64,000 bases of DNA. Origin: Aliikangiella sp964411875. Lineage in GTDB: Bacteria; Pseudomonadota; Gammaproteobacteria; Enterobacterales; Kangiellaceae. The notes beneath the pieces are model-generated. The model ran no database searches. It had not been told where the DNA came from and saw only the letters and a program-made list of their open reading frames with translations. A program made the position numbers and the translations under genes. The DNA lies in contig CAYPMT010000001.1 of assembly GCA_964411875.1 (NCBI GenBank), positions 7,926 to 71,925 on the forward strand. The letters are read 5' to 3'. Below, in pieces: positions 45,238 through 53,810 of the stretch (the stretch's first letter is position 1; the number at the start of each line of letters is the position of its first letter).

Positions 45238-46089
45238 ATGTTAAAAATTACTCGTTCCAGTTTGTTGTTAGTTTTAAGTATCACCTTATTGGCTTGTGCT
45301 AAAAATCAAGCAAAAGTTGATAGTAGTCTTGCATCTGATCAAGTTTCCCAAGTAAGCGATAAAGCGGCTGATGTAGATAAAATTATGAAACAATTTCAGC
45401 TGTCGCCTATTTTTAAGGAAGTCTTAACAACTGAGCAATTATTAACTTTTCCGAATGAAGAAGCAGATCTAAATTTGACTGATGAGCAAGTTAAAAAGCT
45501 AGATGATGCAGGTTTATCATTTCTTAATGAAACGCCTTCTGAAATACAAAAAATGTTATCACCTGAACAAATTGATGCAGTTAAGCGAGGCAATAACCCT
45601 AACTTCACTCAAGAGCAAATTGCTTCCATGCAATCAATGATGGCAGGAGATGAAGAGGAGAATGGTTTAAACCCTATAGCGATAGGTGTTGAGGCTCCTG
45701 ACTTTGAGTTAGAGGATAATTATGGCAAGCAGCGAAAGTTATCCGATTTTAGAGGTAAATATGTTTTGATCGATTTTTGGGCAACTTGGTGTGGGCCTTG
45801 TGTAGCGTCGTTACCCAGGTTGGCTAGAGCCTATCAAAAAGTTGACAAAAGTAAAGTTGAGTTTATTAGTGTTTGTAGTCGATGTGATGATTTTATTGAG
45901 TTTCTTAATCAAAAAAACTTCAGTTGGATTCAATTGAATGATCTTGAAGTGACCGTATCAGACGCTTATGGTGTTATTGGTTTTCCCATGGTTTACTTAA
46001 TTGGCCCTGATGGAAAAGTGGTTTACAGTAGCCTTGCTGAGAAATCTGAAGAAGAGTTGCTTGCAATGATAGCGGAGCATACTAAATAA
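45238..46089 (+). CDS. TlpA-like thiol-disulfide oxidoreductase lipoprotein
   Basis: From the ATG at 45238 the product (283 residues) has a clean lipoprotein signal, LLLVLSITLLAC. A helical region rich in Glu, Leu and Gln follows (residues 30-140, with two EQLLTF/EQIDAV-like segments). The thioredoxin domain (APDFELEDNYGKQRKLSDF) has WCGPC and a GFPMVY cis-proline. Like the protein at 41.3 kb it carries a second Cys pair after the active site (VCSRCDDF). An upstream TTG frame adds a non-signal leader and is rejected. Confidence 0.85.
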   Translation: MLKITRSSLLLVLSITLLACAKNQAKVDSSLASDQVSQVSDKAADVDKIMKQFQLSPIFKEVLTTEQLLTFPNEEADLNLTDEQVKKLDDAGLSFLNETPSEIQKMLSPEQIDAVKRGNNPNFTQEQIASMQSMMAGDEEENGLNPIAIGVEAPDFELEDNYGKQRKLSDFRGKYVLIDFWATWCGPCVASLPRLARAYQKVDKSKVEFISVCSRCDDFIEFLNQKNFSWIQLNDLEVTVSDAYGVIGFPMVYLIGPDGKVVYSSLAEKSEEELLAMIAEHTK

Positions 46090-46367
46090 AATTTAGGCTT
46101 TGATGTAAACTAAAAAATAACTGAAGAGCTGACAGCTTTTCTCTAAAGCCGTTTAAAATCAATGCTTTATAGGTCGTCTGTGTGTGATGATTTTATATTG
46201 AGAGCATTCTCTTATTATTTGTTTTAAATAAGTATTTCTCCTATTTTATCGCTTTATAATGGGTCATTGTGTGCAAAATTAACGAAATTTTTTTTTTCGA
46301 CTTAATTTATCCGTTTTAATTGGTTATAGTGCGCCTTGTTTTTATAAATGAGGTGTTTGCTATTTGC

Positions 46368-46781
46368 ATGCCTATTGAATTTGTTTGGCCAATTAGAGTC
46401 TACTATGAAGATACCGATGCCGGAGGCGTTGTCTTCTACGCTAATTATTTGAAATTTTTTGAGAGAGCTCGTACCGAGTGGTTAAACCATCTTGGTGTTG
46501 ATCAATCCGAGTTGCTCCAACAAAACATTGCTTTTGCTGTTAAGCATGTTGATATTGATTACAAATTTCCCGCACGATTAAATCAACAACTTGATGTTGT
46601 TACTGATGTCATCAAAACAGCTGGAGCTAGCCTGATCTTTAAGCAAACAGTTTTTTTACAAGGTGATCGTCAAAAGCCTTTTTGTGAAGCGACCATAAAA
46701 GTGGTCAGCCTAGATTTAACTACTTTTACCCCTTGTCGTATACCAGACAATATTATAGAGGAGATTCAGCGTGCCAGCTGA
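46368..46781 (+). CDS. ybgC: Acyl-CoA thioesterase YbgC of the Tol-Pal cluster
   Basis: YbgC is a hot-dog-fold thioesterase of the Tol-Pal operon. The product contains the catalytic motif VYYEDTDAGGVVFYANYLKFFERARTEWL (D in EDTD), then the hot-dog helix and strands ending EEIQRAS. The ATG at 46368 gives the usual N-terminus; in-frame GTG (46353) and TTG (46320) codons are also open, and GAGGTG at 46350 is rather far from the ATG. It overlaps tolQ by 11 bases. Confidence 0.92.
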   Translation: MPIEFVWPIRVYYEDTDAGGVVFYANYLKFFERARTEWLNHLGVDQSELLQQNIAFAVKHVDIDYKFPARLNQQLDVVTDVIKTAGASLIFKQTVFLQGDRQKPFCEATIKVVSLDLTTFTPCRIPDNIIEEIQRAS

Positions 46782-47466
46782 TATGTCGATTATAAGTTTA
46801 TTTTTACATGCGAGTGTGATTGTCCAGCTGATTATGATTGCTTTGCTAGTTTTGTCAGTGATTTCATGGGCAATTATTTTTCAGCGTAATAAAGCATTAA
46901 GTAGTGCATTTTCCGACGCCATGAAATTTGAAGAGCGCTTTTGGTCAGGTATTGATTTGAGTAAGCTTTACCATGATTTAACCAGCCATAAGACTTCAGT
47001 GGTTGGCATGGATATTCTCTTTACTTCCGGTTATCGAGAGTTTGTACGTTTAAGTAAACAAAAAAACACATCGCCTCAGGCTGTTATGGATGGCGCTCAA
47101 CGAGCTATGCGAGTGGCTTTTTCGCGTGAAATTGACAAGATAGAAGTACATTTACCCTTTCTTGCGACAGTTGGTTCAACCACCCCTTATATTGGCTTGT
47201 TTGGAACCGTTTGGGGAATTATGAACTCTTTTATTGCTTTAGGTGCGGTCAAACAAGCAACATTAGCGATGGTTGCACCGGGTATTGCTGAAGCCCTAAT
47301 TGCAACTGCCATGGGTTTGTTTGCCGCGATTCCTGCGGTTATTTTTTATAATCGTTTTTCTACTAAAGTACAAAAAATTGAAACTCAATATGAAAACTTT
47401 GTTGAAGAGTTTTCGGGCATCTTACACCGTAAAGCCCATAGTCGCTCCACTGAATCAGCGGATTAG
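46771..47466 (+). CDS. tolQ: Tol-Pal inner-membrane protein TolQ
   Basis: TolQ with TolR forms the proton channel energising TolA. The 231-residue protein has a first helix (IVQLIMIALLVLSVISWAIIF) and two later helices with PFLATVGSTTPYIGLFGTVWGIM and IAEALIATAMGLFAAIPAVIFYN. Translation starts at GTG (46771): GAGGAG lies seven bases upstream, inside ybgC, indicating coupling. Confidence 0.97.
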   Translation: MPADMSIISLFLHASVIVQLIMIALLVLSVISWAIIFQRNKALSSAFSDAMKFEERFWSGIDLSKLYHDLTSHKTSVVGMDILFTSGYREFVRLSKQKNTSPQAVMDGAQRAMRVAFSREIDKIEVHLPFLATVGSTTPYIGLFGTVWGIMNSFIALGAVKQATLAMVAPGIAEALIATAMGLFAAIPAVIFYNRFSTKVQKIETQYENFVEEFSGILHRKAHSRSTESAD

Positions 47467-47474
47467 AAACTATT

Positions 47475-47918
47475 ATGACAGCCACTATTCGTATTCGTAA
47501 AAATAAACGGCGACCCGTTGCTGAAATTAATGTTGTTCCTTACATTGATGTTATGTTGGTGTTATTAGTTATTTTTATGATTACGGCACCTTTGATTACT
47601 GCAGGGGTCAAAGTGGATTTGCCAGAAGTTTCTGCTGAGCCTATGTCGGCGAATGAGGAGCCGCCTTTAATTGCTAGTATTGACTCGAGTGGTAATTATT
47701 ATTTATCGATTGGCGAATCATCGGATCAGGCTTTAGAGGCGCATCAGCTTATTGAACTAGTTGCGGCTCATCTTAAGCTTAAACCTTCGGTACAAGTGAT
47801 GATTAATGGCGATCGCAGTGTTGCTTATGACAAAGTGGTTCAACTGATGGTGTTATTACAAGCAGAGGTTGGCATAGAGTCGGTCGGTTTAATGACGGAT
47901 CCAATGAGTGATGAGTAG
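47475..47918 (+). CDS. tolR: Tol-Pal inner-membrane protein TolR
   Basis: TolR has one helix (VPYIDVMLVLLVIFMITAPLI) with the conserved Asp that conducts protons, then a periplasmic ExbD-type domain with INGDRSVAYDKVVQLM. The 147 residues match the family. It follows tolQ by eight bases. Confidence 0.97.
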   Translation: MTATIRIRKNKRRPVAEINVVPYIDVMLVLLVIFMITAPLITAGVKVDLPEVSAEPMSANEEPPLIASIDSSGNYYLSIGESSDQALEAHQLIELVAAHLKLKPSVQVMINGDRSVAYDKVVQLMVLLQAEVGIESVGLMTDPMSDE

Positions 47919-47977
47919 CGGTTATTTTTTTAGATTGATTACAGTTAATCTAATGTCTTAATTAAATAAGTGTATTA

Positions 47978-48871
47978 ATGAAATTAAGCAAGGCAATTCT
48001 TATATCATTATTAATCCATTTAGCTTTAGTGCTTTTATTGGTATTTAATTTTCAGTTTAGTAAACCAAAGCAAACTCAAACCAGCTCACCTAAGCCACAA
48101 ATTAATGCCAAAGCGGTTAATAGTAAGCGAGTTGAAAAGCTTGTTGAAAAACTAAGAAAAGAAAAACAAACTAATCGCCGTAAAGAAGAAAAACGACTCG
48201 AAAATTTAAAACAAGCTGAAGAGCAATTAAAACGTAAACGTCAGCAAGAAGAAAATAAAGTTAAAGAAGCACAAAAAAAATTAAAAAAAGCAGAAGAAAA
48301 ACGTAAGGCTGAAGAGAAAAAAGCAGTTGCTGCTAAGAAAAAGCGCCTAGATGAAGAGAAAAAGCGTAAGAAAAAGGCTGAACAAGAAAAAAAGAAAAAA
48401 GCAGCAGAAGAACAGAAACGTAAAGAAGAAGAAAAGCGTAAAGAAAAAGAGCGAAAGAAAAAAGCAGCAGAAAAGAAACGCAAAGAAGATGAGGCGCGTA
48501 AACGTAAAGAAGCTGAGGAAAGAAAGCGTCAAGAAGACTTTGAAAAAGAAATGCAGGCTGAATCAGACTCATTAGCAAAAGCTCAAATGCAAACCGAAGT
48601 TGATAGGTTTGTTAGTTTAATCAAAGGTAAAATTGAGCGTAATTGGATTGAACCAGAGCAGCTTGGTTATTGTCTTTTTAATGTGAAAGTTTCATCAGGT
48701 GGTTTAGTTTTATCAATTTCAGTGATTGAAGGGCAAGCGCAGCATTGTGAGTCAGGCCAGAGGGCCATTTATAAATCAGAGCCTTTGCCGGTCTCTAAAG
48801 ACCCTAGCGTGTTTGCAGAAATGAAGTCGATTAATTTGACGTTAGATAATAGGAGTGAAGAGGAACAATGA
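47978..48871 (+). CDS. tolA: Tol-Pal protein TolA
   Basis: TolA spans the periplasm and contacts TolB and Pal. The 297 residues comprise an N-terminal helix (ILISLLIHLALVLLLVF), a long Lys/Glu/Arg-rich coiled coil (about residues 45-200) and a C-terminal domain with SLIKGKIERNWIEPEQ and a Cys pair (C near 226 and 251). The coiled coil is rich in KKAAEEKRK-type repeats and is shorter than in E. coli (421 residues overall). It overlaps tolB by four bases. Confidence 0.94.
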   Translation: MKLSKAILISLLIHLALVLLLVFNFQFSKPKQTQTSSPKPQINAKAVNSKRVEKLVEKLRKEKQTNRRKEEKRLENLKQAEEQLKRKRQQEENKVKEAQKKLKKAEEKRKAEEKKAVAAKKKRLDEEKKRKKKAEQEKKKKAAEEQKRKEEEKRKEKERKKKAAEKKRKEDEARKRKEAEERKRQEDFEKEMQAESDSLAKAQMQTEVDRFVSLIKGKIERNWIEPEQLGYCLFNVKVSSGGLVLSISVIEGQAQHCESGQRAIYKSEPLPVSKDPSVFAEMKSINLTLDNRSEEEQ

Positions 48872-50208
48872 CAAAACGATTAGTGGCATTTTTATTTACA
48901 CTACTATTTTTTAATAATAAGTTAGCGGCAGAAATAGATATTGTTATTACTTCTGGTATGGACAATGCCCGCCCTGTAGCGATTTTACCGTTTGATTGGC
49001 GCGGCATTGAGCTTAAGCCACAACAAGATGTTGCTGCTATCGTGAGTGCTGATTTACGCCGCAGTGGTCGTTTTAATCCGATGGGTCAGCATGCCTTATT
49101 GCAAAAAGTCCATCAATATAAAGATGTTAATTTGCAGCTATGGCGAGAGAAGGGAATTGAAGCTGTAGCAATTGGTTTTATTGAACAACAACCAGATGGA
49201 CGTTTAAAAATAGGTTATGAGTTAATCGATATTTTTCGTAAGCAACAGGAGTTATTGGGTGGTGAATTAGTTAACGTTGATAGAAATAAAATTGACGCTT
49301 CACTAACAATAATACAAGCGAAAGATTTAAGGTTTCATGCGCATCGGATTGCGGACAGAATTTACGAAAAACTGACCGGTGAAAAAGGAGCTTTTGCGAC
49401 ACGAATTGCTTATGTTAGCGTTGATAAAAACCAAAGCAAACCCTATCGGTTAATGATTGCTGACTCAGATGGTTTCGGCGCACAAACAGTTTTTGCTTCA
49501 ACTCAGCCAATTATGTCGCCTGCTTGGTCGCCTGATGCTCAGCAATTGGCTTATGTTTCGTTTAAAAATGGACGGTCTGAAATTTATATGGAAAATATTT
49601 ATCAAGCCAATAGTCGTCGTCGAGTGGCTGCTTTTGAAGGTATCAATAGTTCCCCAGCTTTTTCGCCAGATGGTCGACGTATGGCGATGACGTTATCGCG
49701 AGATGGTAATGCGGAAGTTTATGTTTTAGATTTAACTACCCAGCGCTTTTCAAGAATTACCCGAAGTGTTAATTCAATTGAGACCGAGCCAAGTTGGGCT
49801 CCTGATGGCCAATCACTATTATTTACTTCGGATCGAGGTAGAGGCCCACAAATTTACCAGCAAAATTTAGTTGGTAGTAAAGCCGAAAGGCTGACCTGGG
49901 AAGGTAATTACAATGCCAGTGCTTCATTAACCACTGATGGTAAACGAATGGTATTAATTAATCGAAGCAATGGTATTTTTCATGTTGCGGTGCAAGATGT
50001 TGAAACTAGTTCTATGAGAACATTAACTAAAACTCGTTTAGATGAGTCACCCAGTTTAGCCCCTAATGGCAGTATGGTTATTTATGCAACGGTTTATAGA
50101 GGGCGAAAAGTGTTATCAGTTGTCTCAACTGACGGTCGTTTTAAAGCCCGACTACCTTCTAAAACTGGTGAAGTAAAAGCGCCAGTTTGGTCACCTTATT
50201 TAGATTAA
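48868..50208 (+). CDS. tolB: Tol-Pal periplasmic protein TolB
   Basis: TolB is a periplasmic protein bridging TolA and Pal. The 446-residue precursor has a short signal peptide (VAFLFTLLFFNNKLAAE), an N-terminal domain (VAILPFDWRGIEL) and a six-bladed propeller with repeated SPDGRRMAMTLSRDGN-type blades. Start overlaps tolA (ATGA). Confidence 0.97.
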   Translation: MTKRLVAFLFTLLFFNNKLAAEIDIVITSGMDNARPVAILPFDWRGIELKPQQDVAAIVSADLRRSGRFNPMGQHALLQKVHQYKDVNLQLWREKGIEAVAIGFIEQQPDGRLKIGYELIDIFRKQQELLGGELVNVDRNKIDASLTIIQAKDLRFHAHRIADRIYEKLTGEKGAFATRIAYVSVDKNQSKPYRLMIADSDGFGAQTVFASTQPIMSPAWSPDAQQLAYVSFKNGRSEIYMENIYQANSRRRVAAFEGINSSPAFSPDGRRMAMTLSRDGNAEVYVLDLTTQRFSRITRSVNSIETEPSWAPDGQSLLFTSDRGRGPQIYQQNLVGSKAERLTWEGNYNASASLTTDGKRMVLINRSNGIFHVAVQDVETSSMRTLTKTRLDESPSLAPNGSMVIYATVYRGRKVLSVVSTDGRFKARLPSKTGEVKAPVWSPYLD

Positions 50209-50294
50209 TTAGGCTTTAAGTTTGATTTTTATTTAGCGAGACACTAAATAAGCTATAAAAGTCACATTTTATGTAAAATTTTAGTAATAAGTCA

Positions 50295-50322
50295 TTGTTT
50301 ATCGGTTTAAATCGTGGATAAT
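50295..50322 (+). promoter_or_regulatory. Candidate internal promoter ahead of pal
   Basis: TTGTTT (50295-50300), 16 bases, GATAAT (50317-50322), about 48 bases before pal. In E. coli, too, pal and ybgF have a promoter in addition to the main tol promoter. Confidence 0.55.
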
Positions 50323-50369
50323 GGCGGTCTAAAGCTACTTAAAACCTAACTCAAAAATAGGAGAATCCA

Positions 50370-50924
50370 ATGTTAACCATGAAAGTAGGCAAAGGACTAG
50401 TCATTTTAATGGCAACAATGTTTTTATTCGCTTGTGCTTCTTCGAACAACAACGATGCTGAGCAAGTGGGTAATCAAACGGATACAGATAGTGATTCCAA
50501 CCAAGTTCTGGCTCCACCTAGCAAAACTGCAGAGCAGTTAGCGGCTGAGCGAGAAGCAGCAGCACTCGAGTCAAATAGAAGAGCTCGTGACGAGCGTACT
50601 GTTTATTTTAATTTAGATGACGATACGGTTAATTTTGAAGGTCGAAGTTTACTAGAAGCCCATGCTTGGTATTTATCTCTTCCAGCAAACTCTGGCACTA
50701 TTGTTACTGTTAACGGTCATTGTGATGAGCGAGGCACGCCTGCTTATAATTTAGCGTTGGGTGAGCGTCGAGCAAAAGCGATTGCGCAAATTTTAATGTT
50801 AAATGGTGTTTCTTCTGCACAAATCAAAACAGTTAGTTATGGTGAAGAACAGCCTGTAGATCCTGGCCATGATGAAAGTGCATGGTCTCGGAATCGTCGC
50901 GGCTCTTTAGATTATGAAGGTTAA
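50370..50924 (+). CDS. pal: Peptidoglycan-associated lipoprotein Pal
   Basis: Pal anchors the outer membrane to peptidoglycan. The 184-residue precursor has a lipobox (MFLFACASS), a low-complexity linker, and an OmpA-like domain with VYFNLDDDTVNFEG, VNGHCDERGTPAYNLALGERRA and the closing WSRNRRGSLDYEG. GGAG lies ten bases upstream of the ATG. It overlaps cpoB by 11 bases. The start may be the second ATG (MKVGKGL) four codons later. Confidence 0.96.
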   Translation: MLTMKVGKGLVILMATMFLFACASSNNNDAEQVGNQTDTDSDSNQVLAPPSKTAEQLAAEREAAALESNRRARDERTVYFNLDDDTVNFEGRSLLEAHAWYLSLPANSGTIVTVNGHCDERGTPAYNLALGERRAKAIAQILMLNGVSSAQIKTVSYGEEQPVDPGHDESAWSRNRRGSLDYEG

Positions 50925-51693
50925 AAACCTATCAATCGTGGCGGCTTTAGCCGCCACTCTTTTTTTCAGCTTTCTTTCTTTTTCTGCTTACTCTCAGTCA
51001 GGCTCTGTTGAGCAGCGACTTGAGCAACTTGAGCAACAACTTCAGACTCGTAACCAACTTCAGTCTGAAATGAGTCTTCAGTTAACTGAGTTACAGAAAG
51101 AAGTTAAGTTGTTGCTTGGCACGATTGAAGAGCAACAATTTAAACTTAAGCAAATTCAAGAACGTCAACGCGATATTTATCGGGAAATTGATACACGCTT
51201 TAGCGCGATTAGCTCTGTAGATAGTAGAGTTAATACAACACAGCAATCGACTCCTAATACGCAACAAGGCTCGAATTCTTTAGCTTCCAGCGAAGATACT
51301 TCTTCGACAGAAAGTGAACGTAAAGAGTTTGAATCAGTTTTTCAGTTGGTACGCAGGCAGGAATATGAGCAAGCTATCGCTGAGTTTAATAGTTTCTTAG
51401 AACGCTATCCTTATGGCTCTTATTCAGGTAATGCACTCTTTTGGCTTGGCCAGGTTTATTTTGTACAGTCAAAGTTGGTTGATGCTGAACAAAAATTTGA
51501 GCGTTTGATTAGAGATTTTCCTAAGTCATCTAAGGTTCCAGCAGGTATGCTGAAATTAGCAGAAATTAAAGCTAAACGTAAAAAGTATGATGAAGCTAAA
51601 GTCATTTATAAACAGGTTATGAATAATTATTCTGGCTCTACCCAACAGCTAGCTAGCAAGGGATTACAAGCTCTTAAAGATTCAGGGCATTAG
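50914..51693 (+). CDS. cpoB: Cell division coordinator CpoB (YbgF)
   Basis: CpoB couples Tol energy to peptidoglycan synthesis by PBP1B. The 259 residues have a signal peptide (ALAATLFFSFLSFSAYSQ), an N-terminal trimerising coiled coil (VEQRLEQLEQQLQTRNQLQ and on to about residue 95), a Ser/Thr/Gln-rich linker, and a C-terminal TPR domain beginning EFESVFQLVRRQEYEQAI. It overlaps pal. Confidence 0.95.
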   Translation: MKVKNLSIVAALAATLFFSFLSFSAYSQSGSVEQRLEQLEQQLQTRNQLQSEMSLQLTELQKEVKLLLGTIEEQQFKLKQIQERQRDIYREIDTRFSAISSVDSRVNTTQQSTPNTQQGSNSLASSEDTSSTESERKEFESVFQLVRRQEYEQAIAEFNSFLERYPYGSYSGNALFWLGQVYFVQSKLVDAEQKFERLIRDFPKSSKVPAGMLKLAEIKAKRKKYDEAKVIYKQVMNNYSGSTQQLASKGLQALKDSGH

Positions 51694-51703
51694 TTAGTTT
51701 TAT

Positions 51704-52378
51704 GTGTATTTAGCAACCTTATCTGAAATACCATTGTCTCGTTTAAGAATTACTGAAATTTTTTACTCGCTGCAGGGCGAGTCCTCTTCCATAGGCAAAC
51801 CGACTTTGTTTGTCCGTCTTACGGGTTGTCCACTGCGTTGTGTTTGGTGTGATACCGAATATGCTTTTCATGGTGGCGATTATTGGGAGTTACCCGAACT
51901 CATCGATAAAATAGCCAGCTACCAGCCACAACATATCTGTATTACCGGTGGTGAGCCACTGGCACAAAAAGAATCTTGTGAAGTCCTGATGAAAGCGTTA
52001 TGTGACCAGAGTTATCAAGTTTCTATTGAAACTAGCGGTGCGATAGATATTTCAGGTGTTGATTCACGAGTCATTAAAGTTATGGATCTAAAAGCACCTG
52101 GCTCAGGTGAAATGTCAAAAAATTTGTATTCAAATATTCAGCATTTAACTGATAAAGATGAGGTTAAGTTTGTCATCATGAGTCGTAAGGATTATGACTG
52201 GGCTAAAATGCAGATTGATGAATATCAACTATCAGAAAAAACCAATGTGATTTTTTCACCATGTTTTGGTGATATTGATGAAACTGAATTAGCGGAATGG
52301 ATCATTCAAGATAATTTGCCCGTAAGGTTCCAAATTCAACTGCATAAAATTTTATGGAATGATGCAGCCGGTCATTAG
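51704..52378 (+). CDS. queE: 7-carboxy-7-deazaguanine synthase QueE
   Basis: QueE is a radical SAM enzyme that forms the deazaguanine ring of queuosine. The 224-residue product has ITEIFYSLQGESSSIGKPTLF, the cluster motif CPLRCVWC (Cys-x3-Cys-x2-Cys), and ITGGEPL. Its start is GTG at 51704; a weak ribosome-binding site precedes it. queC follows after 20 bases, and both sit after tol-pal-cpoB as in many gammaproteobacteria. Confidence 0.96.
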   Translation: MYLATLSEIPLSRLRITEIFYSLQGESSSIGKPTLFVRLTGCPLRCVWCDTEYAFHGGDYWELPELIDKIASYQPQHICITGGEPLAQKESCEVLMKALCDQSYQVSIETSGAIDISGVDSRVIKVMDLKAPGSGEMSKNLYSNIQHLTDKDEVKFVIMSRKDYDWAKMQIDEYQLSEKTNVIFSPCFGDIDETELAEWIIQDNLPVRFQIQLHKILWNDAAGH

Positions 52379-52398
52379 TTATTTTGGGTCGCTAGAGA

Positions 52399-53094
52399 AT
52401 GAATATAGAAAGTAAAAAAGCAGTGGTGTTATTGTCCGGTGGGTTAGATTCAACCACTTGCCTTGCTATCGCCCAGTCGGAAAATTACGATTGCTACGCA
52501 CTCAGCTTTAGCTATGGTCAAAAGCATTCGGCTGAGTTAGTCGCGGCAAAAAAAATTGCAGCATCTTATCAAGTTAAAGATCATAAAATTATTGATTTAA
52601 ACTTAGCGAGCTTTGGTGGTTCAGCACTCACGGATGACGCTATTGATGTTCCTACTGGTAGAATAATAGATATAGATAAATCGGAAGATATTCCGAGCAC
52701 CTATGTGCCAGCAAGAAATACCGTGTTTTTATCCATTGCGCTCGCTTGGGCCGAAGTTTTACAAGCCGATAAAATTTTTGCTGGTGTGAATGCCGTTGAT
52801 TACTCTGGTTACCCGGACTGCCGCCCTGAATATATCCAGGCCTTTCAAACTATGGCCGACTTAGCCACCAAAGCGGGTATTGAAGGCAAAGGTGTTAAAA
52901 TTGCAACGCCTTTGATAGACCTAACTAAAGTCGACATTATTCGCTTGGGTGAATCGCTGGGCGTTGATTATTCTCAAACGGTTTCTTGTTATCAAGCAGA
53001 TGAACAGGGTAGAGCTTGTGGGCAATGTGACTCTTGTTTGATCCGTAAAGAAGCTTTTGAGAAAGCTTTAAATAAAGACCCGACGCGTTATTAG
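52399..53094 (+). CDS. queC: 7-cyano-7-deazaguanine synthase QueC
   Basis: QueC turns carboxy-deazaguanine into preQ0 using ATP and ammonia. The 231-residue protein has the PP-loop LLSGGLDSTTC, the YVPARNTVFLSIALAWAE segment and a C-terminal zinc site (SCYQADEQGRACGQCDSCL). It pairs with queE. Their product is needed by the GluQ substrate tRNA. Confidence 0.97.
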   Translation: MNIESKKAVVLLSGGLDSTTCLAIAQSENYDCYALSFSYGQKHSAELVAAKKIAASYQVKDHKIIDLNLASFGGSALTDDAIDVPTGRIIDIDKSEDIPSTYVPARNTVFLSIALAWAEVLQADKIFAGVNAVDYSGYPDCRPEYIQAFQTMADLATKAGIEGKGVKIATPLIDLTKVDIIRLGESLGVDYSQTVSCYQADEQGRACGQCDSCLIRKEAFEKALNKDPTRY

Positions 53095-53256
53095 AAGAGA
53101 TAAGCTTTAACTTTTTTACGCCGGTTTAGCAAAATATTCACTATGGCTAAAACTTGTCTTGCTATATAATACCCGGCTTTGGCGAAATCTAAGTTAAGCG
53201 GGTGGTTGGTTTTAGTTAACCACTTGATTTATAAATAATTTTATTGGAGTTTTAAA

Positions 53257-53688
53257 ATGGCTGTTGAACGTACTTTTTCAATTGTAAAACCAGATGCTGT
53301 AGCAAAAAATGCTATTGGTGCTATTTATGGGCGTTTTGAGAGCGCGGGTTTAAAAGTGGTCGCAAGCAAGATGATGCATTTAAGCAAAGAAAAAGCGGAA
53401 GGTTTTTATGCAGAACATAAAGAGCGCCCATTTTTTAATGATTTAGTGTCTTTTATGACTTCTGGCCCAGTAATGGTTCAAGTACTTGAAGGTGAAAATG
53501 CGATTAAAGCAAATCGTGAAATTATGGGCGCAACTAACCCAAGTGAAGCTGCTCGTGGTACTTTAAGAGCTGATTTTGCTGATTCGATTGATCAAAATGC
53601 TGTTCATGGTTCAGATGCACCTGAATCAGCGGCTCGTGAAGTTGCTTACTTCTTCTCTGAAGAAGAGATTTGTCCGCGTACTCGATAA
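53257..53688 (+). CDS. ndk: Nucleoside diphosphate kinase
   Basis: Ndk balances nucleoside triphosphate pools through a phosphohistidine. The 143-residue product has the N-terminal ERTFSIVKPDAVAKN, the active-site histidine in NAVHGSDAPESA, and full family length. A TATAAT at 53165-53170 is a likely -10 box for this transcript. GGAG precedes the ATG. Confidence 0.98.
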   Translation: MAVERTFSIVKPDAVAKNAIGAIYGRFESAGLKVVASKMMHLSKEKAEGFYAEHKERPFFNDLVSFMTSGPVMVQVLEGENAIKANREIMGATNPSEAARGTLRADFADSIDQNAVHGSDAPESAAREVAYFFSEEEICPRTR

Positions 53689-53810
53689 TATTATCATTTA
53701 GATAATCAGTGTAATTTAGGCGGATAGTTTAATTTAGGTTATAATCCGCCTTTCTGGGGCAGTTGTTGTTTGCTGCCCAGCTAAAATTTTAAATCGTTAA
53801 AGGTATTATA

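Noticed and set aside
48241..48578. Several long frames inside and opposite tolA
   Set aside because: They come from the low-complexity Lys/Glu-rich coiled-coil codons of tolA; antisense products are runs of Phe, Ser and Leu without starts of their own.
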